Part shown: positions 11,785 through 20,933 of the stretch, in pieces
Position numbering within the stretch: position 1 is the first letter of the stretch
How the letters are laid out: each line of letters starts with the position of its first letter
Assembly: GCF_000005505.3 (NCBI RefSeq)
Contig: NC_016131.3
Coordinates: 44,539,355-44,603,354 of the forward strand
Direction: 5' to 3'
Length of the DNA stretch: 64,000 nt
Source of the DNA: Brachypodium distachyon
Taxonomy: Eukaryota; Streptophyta; Magnoliopsida; Poales; Poaceae
The notes under the pieces: generated by a model
What the model was told of the DNA's origin: nothing
Database searches by the model: none
Seen by the model: the letters and a program-made list of their open reading frames with translations, nothing else
Program-made: the position numbers and the translations under genes

Positions 11785-12333
11785 CTAGGCGTAATACGGG
11801 CAGGAGGACGAAGAGTCGTAGAAGCCTCCGGCTGCGACGCCATCGGCCTCGACGCGCCCGTGCATGGCGATGGCGGCCGCGGCCAGCTGCTCCAGCGCCT
11901 GGACGTGGCTCTTGAGGAACCTGACGTAGCGGACGGCCTCCTCCAGCATGGACGCCGTGTCCAGCCTCGCGCCGCCCGGCACGAGCCGCTGCAGGGCGCG
12001 CATCCGCTGGCTCACGCGCTCCCGTCGCAGCCTCGCCGCCACGCTCTGCGGCTCGCCCGACACGCGCGCGCCGGTGCCTCGACGCCGCCTGCTGGGCGCC
12101 GCCGCCCCCGCTGCATCCGAGTCGATGATGCCGAAGAGCTGCCGCGTCGCTGCCCACGGCGGCTGCACCGGCACCGGCACCAGCATCGTCGTTATTGGAG
12201 GAGGATGAACTTGTGGTGGCGCGAGTGGTTGTGGTGGTGGCGACGTGGATGGAGAAGCCAGGTAAGCGAGCGCGCTGTCGAGTTGTGAGATGGTGTTCAT
12301 GAGCTGCTCTTGGTTCATCATGTCCGGGTCCAT
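11785..12333 (-). CDS. bHLH transcription factor, HECATE/IND-like (subfamily VIIIb)
   Basis: Single-exon gene of 182 residues. The start is ATG at 12333 ([10 protein letters not shown]); the open frame reaches five codons further only through a TTG. The bHLH domain is at about 95-149: basic region [20 protein letters not shown], a loop with VPGGARLD, helix 2 [20 protein letters not shown]. The basic region has the Q-A-R arrangement of subfamily VIIIb instead of the H-E-R of classic E-box binders. The N-terminal third is proline-rich and the C-terminus has a poly-Ser stretch. In Arabidopsis this family controls reproductive-tissue and meristem patterning, often as heterodimers with SPATULA-type bHLH proteins; the role here is inferred. 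It acts in the nucleus. A TATA box lies about 120 bp upstream. Grass LAX1-type proteins are the closest alternative. Confidence 0.85.
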   Translation of the reverse strand: MDPDMMNQEQLMNTISQLDSALAYLASPSTSPPPQPLAPPQVHPPPITTMLVPVPVQPPWAATRQLFGIIDSDAAGAAAPSRRRRGTGARVSGEPQSVAARLRRERVSQRMRALQRLVPGGARLDTASMLEEAVRYVRFLKSHVQALEQLAAAAIAMHGRVEADGVAAGGFYDSSSSCPYYA

Positions 12334-12453
12334 TTGAGAAGAACTCAAGAACGGGACGCGGGAAACAGCAGTGGACTTCGGCTTAGGGAATGGCCATGGA
12401 GTCGCTAATTAATAAGCTTTAGGTGATGGCTAAGTTGGTGGTGCTTCACTTGC

Positions 12454-12461
12454 TATTTATA
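12454..12461 (-). promoter_or_regulatory. TATA box of the bHLH gene
   Basis: TATAAATA on the minus strand about 120 bp upstream of the bHLH ATG at 12333. Confidence 0.6.
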
Positions 12462-12768
12462 CTGCCTGCTTCAGTGCTTCTCTGCTTCTTGTTGCTCAGG
12501 GAGACGGCGTGACCATTCAGCTGCATCTCTCTGCCCTGCGAATCATGCGTTTTACAAATGTTCTCAACAGCTCTTCACTATCTGATATCTCTGCAAGAAA
12601 TCAAAGTTGTAGTTGCACAAATAAGTTGCCACTAGCAATAACAATACGAACACGCATGCAACCAGAAACTCAAACCGGGGAGAAACCAGAGGGTGCCATA
12701 TAGATCTATCAACGCCTGTTTAACGAGTTGCTTCCATTTAAAAAATCATGCGGTCAACCTCCAAAAAA

Positions 12769-13047
12769 ATGATGAAAAGAACAATGCAACAGCTTCTCTC
12801 TACATTGCTTGGCATATTTGGAAAGAGAGAAACAGGAGAATTTTTGAGAGGAAGATCGCAGAGGCTCATGTTGTGGCCAATTTAATTAGAGATGATTTGC
12901 GTTTACTGGAGGCTGGCTAGTTGACCTCCTTTGCTTGTTTCTGTTTCTTTTTCTTTTCTGATTTTCCAAGGAATTCTTGTTTCTTTGTACATAACTCCCC
13001 CCTGCTTAAATGAAATGACAGAGCTCCTGTCTAGTTCATAAAAAAAC
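12769..13047 (+). mobile_element. 5'-truncated LINE, 3' end only
   Basis: The plus strand encodes the end of a LINE ORF2-type protein (YIAWHIWKERNRRIFE, then a stop at 12920), followed by a 3' UTR and a short A run (about 13039-13046). CCTCCAAAAAA occurs at 12758-12768 and 13048-13058, an 11-bp target-site duplication. The IWKERNRR(I/V)F pattern is known from the C-terminal part of plant LINE reverse-transcriptase proteins. Only about 280 bp were inserted. Confidence 0.75.
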
Positions 13048-13104
13048 CCTCCAAAAAATAGCAAATACATAGTTCAACTCATGTAACATTGAGACGGTTG
13101 TCTA

Positions 13105-13340
13105 CTCCCTTTGTCCGGGTTTATAAGGTCTACACGGAATTTTATGCTGAATTTTGACAAAAAATTACATTGGTAATACGAGATTATTGTGACACAAAAG
13201 AGATATTTTTAGGTTCGTATTGGAAATATCTTTCTAATGGTATAACTTTTATACACATATATTAAATATTATCTGTATAGTTCTTGGTGAAAGTTTGGCA
13301 CAAATTTCAATACGAGCCTTATAAATCCGGACAGAGGAAG
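13105..13340. mobile_element. Stowaway-like MITE
   Basis: 236-bp element with inverted ends CTCCCTTTGTCCGGGTTTAT and its diverged counterpart (CTTCCTCTGTCCGGATTTAT read on the minus strand), flanked by TA at 13103-13104 and 13341-13342. The AT-rich interior lacks an ORF, as expected for a non-autonomous Tc1/mariner derivative. Confidence 0.8.
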
Positions 13341-13627
13341 TAGTTATCATCGTAGGAAAATTAGACAACTTTCGGCGGGTAGTCTGTGCGGATAAGTTGT
13401 GATTATTATTTAATACCACCACTAGTTATAAGGCCCGTATTTACCCAGCGTCCGAAATTTCTGATTTTCCTTTTTGTAATGAAAAATGCAAAATAGTGGG
13501 TTTACAAATTTCTGATGCCGGGTAATACCACCACTAGTTAGCATTTTTCAATACAAAAGGAATTGTCAGTTTTTTATACATCCAAAGTTGTGATTATTAT
13601 TCTAATCAAAATAAGAAATAAATACAT

Positions 13628-13829
13628 GGGTTTTGCTATATCTAAGTTGTCCGATTTTTAGTAAGAGATAAGTTGATTTCTCAGCCGTTGCATATGATTC
13701 ATGCTTTAAGATTCGAAATGGATGATGAATAAAAGAGGTTAAAATGAGATTTTGATACTAATCCAACGGTTCTATTCGTCAACTTAGAGTTAAGCCTTTT
13801 GCTTAAAAACCTTAAATGTAGCCACACCC
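13628..13829. mobile_element. Small inverted-repeat element, GGGTTTTGCTA family
   Basis: The left end GGGTTTTGCTATATCTAAG is matched by GGGTGTGGCTACATTTAAG on the opposite strand at the right end. Related sequences occur at 34729-34879, 35205-35270 and 37688-37764, so this is a family with several copies here. No clear target duplication was seen, so the superfamily is unassigned. Confidence 0.55.
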
Positions 13830-14146
13830 TAAGGACATTTAGTGCAATCAAACGATGACCTTTTTAGACTGGCCTCCATAAAACTGGCGACTAAACACCA
13901 AGCCCAAGAACAACCTAGCCCGAGGACCAGAAAACACCCTTTTGGCATTATTAATCGTTTTCAGGATATAAAAAAAAATGATTTCTATACTTTAAAAAAA
14001 ATGTCATTCTTGTCATTTCCAGGCTTTCGGGTTGGGCGTCGGAGGAAAGTTAAGCGAGCCATCTGGGCTTCCCCACGTTTATTCCCAATAAGGGTTCCCT
14101 CGTATCAATCATGAAGGAAGGGGAATCCATAGAAGTAGTAAATATT
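13830..14146. other. Spacer
   Basis: About 300 bases with nothing recognised; a 90-codon open frame (13842-14114 plus) has no domain and is crossed by A-rich runs. Confidence 0.4.
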
Positions 14147-14270
14147 ATTCCTCCGTCCAACAAAAGATGTCTCAAGTTTGTTAAAATTTGGATGTATCTG
14201 GACATGACTTAGTGTATAGATGCATTCAAATTTAATCAAAATTGAGACATCCTTTGTTGGACGGAGGGAG
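14147..14270. mobile_element. Stowaway-like MITE, short
   Basis: About 124 bp with inverted ends: CTCCGTCCAACAAAAGATGT on the left and CTCCCTCCGTCCAACAAAGG on the right (minus strand), flanked by TA-rich sequence. The interior arms (CTCAAGTTTGTTAAAATTTG / CAAATTTAATCAAAATTGAG) are complementary, so it folds into a hairpin. Confidence 0.75.
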
Positions 14271-14732
14271 TACTAGGATTAAGGTCTGAATTTTATAACG
14301 AAGTAATTTAACATGAATTTCACATTTGAATTCTTGCATGACTAGCAAGTATTAGGATTGTAGTGGGTTAATCGCCCGACAAAAAACACCACAAAATTAT
14401 ATGAGTATATCCACGCAACTGTGTGGTTTACCTGCCTAGCAAGCACCGTCGACTAGAAAAGACATGCTCAAGCACCTTCGGCTTCCATACATCCACACAT
14501 ACACCGGCGCCGAATCCATGCCTGCCTGCACCAAAGTTGTTGTCCAATAGCAACACCCTTGCAACGAAAACACCGGCCAAAAACCAATGTACCAAATGCG
14601 CACCCAAATGCATGACCATGACGGCAACTCGACACCTGAAGTCAAACAGTTTCTTGCCGTCGGCCACCGGAAGCAGCAGCAACACCAAAAACAACATGGT
14701 GAAACAAGTGATATTTCATTATACAAGTTTTG

Positions 14733-14762
14733 CCGCGCAATCTGCGCGGGTCAACCCGCTAG
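14733..14762 (+). mobile_element. Helitron-like 3' terminus
   Basis: CCGCGC-AATCT-GCGCGG forms a 6-bp GC hairpin at 14733-14749, followed nine bases later by CTAG (14759-14762) and a T. A short GC hairpin about ten bases before a terminal CTRR, with T as the next host base, is the known Helitron 3' end. No 5' TC end or helicase ORF was found, so the element would be short and non-autonomous. A 33-bp direct repeat with one mismatch (14311-14343 and 14767-14799) brackets the segment. Confidence 0.5.
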
Positions 14763-15031
14763 TTGTACATGAATTTCGCATTTGAATTCTTGCATGACTC
14801 CGAGAAAGAACAACTAGCACTTTAGCGTCACAACGAATTGAAGGAAAAGAAAACGTGCATCACTGGGGGAGCCGGGGAGCACCACCTCACAAGTCAGAAT
14901 CGTGTTCATCGCCACGCAAAAGCCATTCCTTCCCCATGAGAGCTTTCATGGTCATCTTACTACATGCCCCCCCGTCTGAATCACCCCGCATTCTCGTTCG
15001 ATCCGCAGCCACCAGCGAGCGGCCACCTGTC

Positions 15032-16039
15032 ATGTCGGCGCCCGGCGTGCACTACGGCCTCCCGCGGCATCGGCGGAGGTGGCGCCTGTACTGGTGCTAC
15101 GTGTGCCGCCGCGCGCTGCGCACCGTCGTCTCCTCCCCGACCTCTGACGTCTTCTGCCCGCGCTGCCTCGGCCGCTTCCTCCACGAGATAGACCTGCCGC
15201 CAATGCCCCGCGGGGCGCCCACGACTCACCCGCACCCAACGCCCACGGCCGAGCACGAGCAGCTCCTCCAGCCGCCCTTCCTCCCGTACGAGCCTCCCCG
15301 CCGCTGGATCATATACGCCGGCGGAGACGGCGCGGCCGACGCGCCCCGTGCGCGCCCGCGCCGTGTCCCGTCCCCGCCCCCGGCGCCGAGGACACGACGA
15401 ATGCACGGCGCCGATGCCGATGCCGATGCCGGTCCACGGGCGGACATCGTCGACCCGTCGGAGTTCTTCACGGGGCCGGACCTGAACGCGCTCATCGAGG
15501 GGCTCACGCAGAACGACCGCCCGGGCCCCGCGCCCGCGCCGGCGTCGGCCATCGACGCGCTCCCGACGGTGCGCGTCTCGCCCGCGCACCTGTCCTCGGA
15601 CTCGCAGCAGTGCCCCGTGTGCAAGGAGGAGTTCGAGCTCGGGGAGGCCGCGCGGGAGCTGCCGTGCAAGCACGCGTACCACTCCGAGTGCATCGTGCCG
15701 TGGCTCCGGCTCCACAACTCGTGCCCGGTCTGCCGCCAGGAGCTGCCGGTGCCGGACGGCGGCACTAATGGCGACGGCGGCGGCGTTGAGAGAAGAGGCG
15801 GGGAGGGGGAGGAGCCGCCGGAGCCGGGGCAGGTGTTGGCCGGCTGGGGACCGCTGGCTTGGCTGCTGTTGCTGGGGCAAATGGGCGCGGACGGCTTGGA
15901 GCATAGGCATGGGGGGCGCGAGAGGGGAGAAGCGGATGCCGATGATGCAGGCGGCAACGGAGGTTCAAGTGCCCCCACGATCCTGCAGTCGTTTGTGCTC
16001 GTCGCCGCTTGCTTTCTCTTCGCCTCTTTTCTTCTTTAA
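15032..16039 (+). CDS. RING-H2 E3 ubiquitin ligase with N-terminal zinc ribbon
   Basis: Intronless, 335 residues from ATG 15032 ([17 protein letters not shown]). The open frame extends upstream to a GTG at 14855, but that part is low in coding character, so I start at the ATG just before the conserved domain. Residues about 20-50 carry a zinc ribbon (CYVC...CPRC), as in plant RZF1/RDUF/RING1-like ligases. The RING-H2 domain at about 194-234 has all eight ligands in C-x2-C-x14-C-x-H-x2-H-x2-C-x10-C-x2-C order ([11 protein letters not shown]...CKHAYHSEC...CPVC). The C-terminus is glycine/glutamate-rich and ends in a hydrophobic stretch ([16 protein letters not shown]), a possible membrane anchor that is unusual for the family. 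The family transfers ubiquitin from E2 to substrates; the substrate is unknown. Confidence 0.88.
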   Translation: MSAPGVHYGLPRHRRRWRLYWCYVCRRALRTVVSSPTSDVFCPRCLGRFLHEIDLPPMPRGAPTTHPHPTPTAEHEQLLQPPFLPYEPPRRWIIYAGGDGAADAPRARPRRVPSPPPAPRTRRMHGADADADAGPRADIVDPSEFFTGPDLNALIEGLTQNDRPGPAPAPASAIDALPTVRVSPAHLSSDSQQCPVCKEEFELGEAARELPCKHAYHSECIVPWLRLHNSCPVCRQELPVPDGGTNGDGGGVERRGGEGEEPPEPGQVLAGWGPLAWLLLLGQMGADGLEHRHGGRERGEADADDAGGNGGSSAPTILQSFVLVAACFLFASFLL

Positions 16040-16911
16040 GATAAGATGAGAAATGGCAGGCCGGGAAGCAGGCCAGAAGGCACGAGTCACAGGCCGCTTG
16101 AATTCAGAAAGATATCGAGAAGCAGCCCAATGTCATCTCTTCAGAAAAAGAAGTCCGGCGAAAATTTCATATTACTTCTAGACACGATGCATCAAACTTG
16201 CAGATGGGCCGAACGATTGTTTCCTCTAAAAGAAGGTTGGGCACTCATATTGGCCTAAAACTTCTGTACAAAGGTTCTAAAAAAACAAACTTCTGTACAA
16301 AGCTAACACTTCAGTTATGTAATTTCAGTGATTAGCGCACACACGATAAATTTGTTAGCGACCGGCTATAAAAAATCGAAGTTTGATACAGTATTAATCA
16401 AGGGGTTTCATTCCTTGACACCCCTTTACGAAAATACGGCAAAATTGACTGCCTTCATCAGTTGAAATGTGCCCCAAAAATTCCCTGTAGTTCAGAATGG
16501 CCTCGTTTGGCTAGAAAGGAATTAAACATTTAGACCTCGTCTGAACTAAAATCCCAACCATATGAAACCATTACTCATTTACTCTGACACTCATCATTTG
16601 TTTAGAATGACACTCATCGTACCTTAGAAAAGCGTCTTTTACATATGCATGTATGTAACGAAGCAATTGTAACTTTGTAAGGAGGTTAACTCCATGGAAG
16701 CTGCCTTTAAAACATGCAGCTCCACGAGAGCTCCCCCACAACGCGTAATTAGCTTATTACCATTGTGTACATTGAATCGAATTACCATAGTATAATGGAA
16801 TGAAATTAAGTATAGTCATGACCATCCAAATGACCAGTTTCTGGTCACCAGATTAACGATTTGTCAGTTTCTTCAGCGAGTTCCTCTTCTCCAAGTCTCC
16901 AACTCAACACT
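16040..16911. other. Spacer between convergent genes
   Basis: Lies between the 3' ends of the RING-H2 gene (plus) and the ERF gene (minus), so it holds both 3' UTRs. AT-rich, no ORF of note. A 16-bp duplication around an oligo(A) micro-insert is at 16258-16302. Confidence 0.4.
16258..16302 (+). repeat. Micro-insert with 16-bp duplication
   Basis: AAACTTCTGTACAAAG at 16258-16273 and 16287-16302, identical; insert gttct plus seven A and a C. Confidence 0.75.
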
Positions 16912-17619
16912 TCAGAGTTCCAGAGAGGAGAAGCTCCAGAGCGCAATGTCGCCTTCCTCCTCCTGCTCCCAGCCGCTGCAGTACTCGTCCCCCGTCGCCA
17001 TCGGCGCGGGCGCGAAGAAGGCGCTGCACGGGTCCATCATGGCGTACTCCATGCACTTGGGCGACTGGAAGAACGCATCGATGTCCGCGAGCGCGCCGTA
17101 GTAGTCCAGTTCGTGGGCGGCGGCTTCGTCGCTGCTGGCCGTCTCCGGGGAGCTGACCGCCGAGGCGCCATTGCTGGAGCTGCTGCAGTCCGTGGTGACC
17201 ATGCCGTCGCCGTCGCTGGCGCTGGCGCTGGAGCTGTCATCGGCATTCATGGGGAAATCGACGACGGCGGCGCCGGCGCTGGCAGCGGCGGCGGCGGCGG
17301 CGACGCGCTGGATGGACTTGGGCGACATGGCGGCGGCGGGGAGGGCGAAGGGGAAGCGGACGGGGAAGTTGAGGTCGGCGGCGGAGCCCTTGAGGCAGAG
17401 CAGCGCGGCGTCGTAGGCGCGCGCCGCGGCCTCGGCGGTGGAGTGGGAGCCCAACCATATCCGCGTCTTCTGCCCCGGCGCACGGATCTCCGACACCCAC
17501 GCGCCCCAGCTCCGCATCCGCACGCCCTTGTACGTCTTCATCTTGCCCCCAAGTTGCTGCTGCTGCTGCGGCTTCGCCGCCGAGGAGGCGCCATTGCTCC
17601 GCGCCGCTGTCTTCGCCAT
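16912..17619 (-). CDS. AP2/ERF transcription factor, DREB-type (ERF012-014-like)
   Basis: Single-exon gene of 235 residues starting at ATG 17619. One AP2/ERF domain spans about residues 29-86: [17 protein letters not shown], then [20 protein letters not shown] and the closing LNFP. The Val and Glu in WVSEI are the DREB-side residues. The [15 protein letters not shown] form with LLCLKGS suggests the ERF012-014 branch, which is inference. Low-complexity Ala and Ser stretches follow, then an acidic C-terminus rich in Asp and Glu ending LWSFSSLEL, a plausible activation region. The protein would bind GCC/DRE-type elements in stress or developmental responses. It is convergent with the RING-H2 gene. 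A TATA box lies about 185 bp upstream. Confidence 0.88.
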   Translation of the reverse strand: MAKTAARSNGASSAAKPQQQQQLGGKMKTYKGVRMRSWGAWVSEIRAPGQKTRIWLGSHSTAEAAARAYDAALLCLKGSAADLNFPVRFPFALPAAAMSPKSIQRVAAAAAAASAGAAVVDFPMNADDSSSASASDGDGMVTTDCSSSSNGASAVSSPETASSDEAAAHELDYYGALADIDAFFQSPKCMEYAMMDPCSAFFAPAPMATGDEYCSGWEQEEEGDIALWSFSSLEL

Positions 17620-17800
17620 GGCTATGACTCAAGTACTTGTTGGCAGCAAACTTCCGGTTAGCTTAGCTTGTTCCTTGGAATCTTGGATGCGGCGTACGGC
17701 GATGGCGATTGTTTGTTTGCAACGCGAGGCTTGTCGTTGTTGTTGCTCTGTGTGTGCTGTGTGCTCGATCAGTTGTGTGCTCCTTACTTTGACGGGCTGT

Positions 17801-17810
17801 ATATTTATAG
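17801..17810 (-). promoter_or_regulatory. TATA box of the ERF gene
   Basis: CTATAAATAT on the minus strand, about 185 bp upstream of the ATG at 17619. Confidence 0.6.
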
Positions 17811-17819
17811 GGCACGTAT

Positions 17820-20467
17820 GTACAGGCCAGTTGCCACAGCTCAGAGCTCTGGCTAGTGTATGTCATGTGCATTTGTTTACTGATTGTTTAATACTAATTG
17901 AATAACTATTATGTTCACATCACACAGATACTCTGTGAGAAAAACAGTGGACATATATATATAATCGATGCTTAGTCGTACATTTGGCAATAATGACTTC
18001 ATGCATGGAATTATATATTAATGTAAGGAATGGAAAGGAAGCATCCTGTGTGCGATCCCTGTTTGTATAAGGTACTAGTCGACGAACGCTGCATTGCAAC
18101 CTGAATGTGAGCTTTAATTTGCCTAGAGTGGCATAAAATAGTGGCTTAATTAGAAACTGTGGCTTGTTGCGGCACGATTTGTACAGCTGTGATGCCATTT
18201 ACCTGGCTAAACCGAGTTCAAACCTGCGTCAAGTGTCAACCAACACCAACCTGCCAGTCTGTCACTGGGAATTAACACATGTCGACGCTCCCGACTCCTG
18301 ACGGCGGCTAATGTTCTCCCGAACATGGTAATTATTAAACACCTTGGAGTTAAGCTAGATTTCAAGTGGGGTCACTGGTGATAGATAGGCATAGACTTGT
18401 GCAACCTCTTCACATGTGAGATTGTGAGTATGTGACATGTTTGTCAATCCCTGACATGTGGCTTCAGGGTGAAACTGTGGTCGAGCTTTGATTAATTCAA
18501 CACACTGTACAACAAACACACCTTGGACATCGACATCAATTAAGGTAACTCGATCTAGTATCTTGCGACTGACTGAGTTAACCAATTAACCAACCCCTGC
18601 ATGTGTAGCTTAGTTTGCTCCCAGCTGTGATTAACTAACTGCACCTGCCGACGACGAGTTAATTGCATACTAGTACTAGAGTATACAGCGGAGCTTTTCC
18701 CACGATGGACCGATGAAACGAACGAGACTGATGTCTAGTTCTTGGCCCAAGCACTCCTACTACAGTAGTGAGAAACTGAGAATCCACGCCACGCGCACAG
18801 CAAACGGCAGGGTAACATGCGTCGGAGCGGGCTCTCAAAAATTGTGTTTTGTTTATTTGGCGGGGCAGCTTCGCGGATTTGGGGGCGTAAGTGGGGACGG
18901 AGGGTCAGCGACGGCGATCGACAGGAGTTGAGATTGGCAGTACGATTTGGTTGGGGGAGGCAGCGAGCGTACGGCGTCAGCACGGAAGCAACAACCAGCC
19001 CGTACGAAGTCGCGTCGATCCTGACGCACGCAGCAGCAGCAGAGCCAGGCTAGCTGGAGCCGCACTGGCGCTTCACCCAAGTTGCACGGAGTGAGTAGGG
19101 ACGACGGGGCAGCGGCCTCCGGAAACCGCGTGAGCAGTTGTGCAGTGCAAGATGCAAGCTGCGCAGTGGTATCATCCGTAGTCTTGCCTCAATTCGTTTG
19201 TTTGTTAATTTTCTGTTGCTAAAAGCAAAACGTACGTGACGAGCCTGGTTCTGCCTGTAATTGGGGGACTGATCAGCAACAGTTTGACAGCAATGGGCGG
19301 GTCACGGCTAATTATCTTCGCATCTACCCCTTCGCTGTCTTCGTGAGATACAGGAATCTGAACGCATGTCAGTCAGTCAGTCAGTCAAAATCTTCCCTCT
19401 CGCTGCATCCTTCTGCCACAGTCTACATGCATGTGAAGCATGTCCACTTCACGGAGAGGTGTTTTCTTGGGCACTTTGTCAGTCAGGAGATCTCCTTTGG
19501 CAGAGAGACAGGCAGGCAGAAGTGCGTGGGCGCGAAGAAAAAAAACGCTCCCCTCGTCCATAATAAAGCAACGCATGACGCATAAGCGAGCAAATCAGAC
19601 GGGCCCTGGCCCACGCTCTCACGCGTTTTAACAGCCTAGCTCGACGAAATAAACCCCTCATCTAACGTAACTGTGCCGTGCCACGCCTATGAGTTACGCA
19701 ATGATTCTCTCTTTTATTCGTCAAGAACGGGGGGAATGGACAGCGCGAATAGTTTTTCTTTTACGTGCTTATCTTTGGTCGTCAGCGTGCAGCTGGAATG
19801 CATCGGGCGCAGGATGACAGGCATGGAGTGGGATGGGCAGGAAGAATCACTGAAGCTTCCTGCAGTGAGCAACATTACTAAAAGAAAATTAATGGATGGT
19901 TCGCATGATTAGAAGCATTTTTCTTTTTTTGTCACTACTCACTACTGCATGTTCTCCTGTACCATGAAGAGATCATTGTCAATTACTGCATGTTCTTGTG
20001 TTGGTCCGACGTGCCACTGGCGTTCTGAACTGGCTGGTCTTTAGTGAGTGATAGTCCTCGTTCAGCCCACAGTTTGAAGTTTCAACTCACTGGAGCCGGC
20101 TGTAAAATCGCACCGGAGCAAGCCGACCGTTTCGCAGTAGAAAGCTACCGTTTCTGCGTTGATTCATTAGTTTGCTGAAAACAAATAGCTGCTGCTTCAA
20201 ACAACTTGATTTTTCTCACCGTGCTGCGGAGCATGCACTCTGTTCGCTTCCTACTCCAAACATCAAGAGCCCCTTGCCCAGTCGTTCTACATTTCCCGCT
20301 TTGTACAAGAAAGGCACAAATAGCAAATGCAGCAGAACAATTTGCTTTTATTTTTTGCGAACAAACAGAGCAATTTCTTGGACGCTTTTTGAACATATAG
20401 CGTTGGCTCCCACGGTGGACCTTGCGGACCTTGCGTGCTCTTGCTACCGTTTGTAGCTTCGTATGTA
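17820..20467. other. Spacer, promoter side of the ERF gene
   Basis: About 2.6 kb with no gene I can support. A GC-richer island at about 18.8-19.1 kb has overlapping frames on both strands but no domain or splice pattern. A short TCAG tandem run (cagtcagtcagtcagtc) occurs near 19371-19386. Confidence 0.4.
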
Positions 20468-20716
20468 CTCCCTCCGTTCAACAATAAAAGACATATTAGG
20501 ATTCGGTTGACCAAGCATTTGACCACAAATTACTTCATGAATATGTGACCTCATGTGACTAATGTGATCAAAATCATAACCATAAGCAAATATTCTTAAG
20601 TAGGAATATAATGGATATAAAACTATGTCATATAATTATATATTAATAGAGTAATTTGTGGTCAAAGCATTGGTCAAAGGAAAGTTAATATGTTCCCTAT
20701 TGTTGGACGGAGGTAG
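20468..20716. mobile_element. Stowaway-like MITE
   Basis: 249-bp element with inverted ends CTCCCTCCGTTCAACAATAA (left) and CTACCTCCGTCCAACAATAG (right, minus strand), TA at 20466-20467 and 20717-20718. Inner arms (TTTGACCACAAATTAC / GTAATTTGTGGTCAAA) are also complementary. No ORF. Confidence 0.8.
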
Positions 20717-20933
20717 TAGTAAAGTATAATTTACATAGTACATAAAAATGTATTTGTTAATCTTAGCAGATTTCTATTATTTCAAACATGTTTATTCTGA
20801 TGTGCTTGAGCCTGAACCAATTCCGTTGTAGACTGGCGCATCATAGTTGTGGCCATATGGCTTCCATTGGCAACATAGAATTGACGTGGGATGACAATAC
20901 AACAATGGTAGTACACTGTACACCTATATTGAA

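Noticed and set aside
12334..12348. Five extra N-terminal residues of the bHLH protein
   Set aside because: They depend on a TTG start; plant genes start at ATG (12333).
13842..14114. 90-codon plus-strand frame between two MITEs
   Set aside because: A-rich, no domain, follows directly after a transposable element end.
14855..15031. N-terminal extension of the RING-H2 protein to 394 residues
   Set aside because: It starts at GTG, is not protein-like and precedes the natural ATG directly before the conserved zinc ribbon.
14981..15978. Minus-strand frames of 309 and 250 codons over the RING-H2 gene
   Set aside because: Antisense shadows; the plus frame has all eight RING ligands.
16861..17661. 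266-codon plus-strand frame over the ERF gene, and 17237-17632 minus in another frame
   Set aside because: Shadows of the GC-rich AP2/ERF coding sequence.
18735..19100. GC island with several overlapping frames, a candidate exon
   Set aside because: No consistent frame with splice sites and no recognisable domain.
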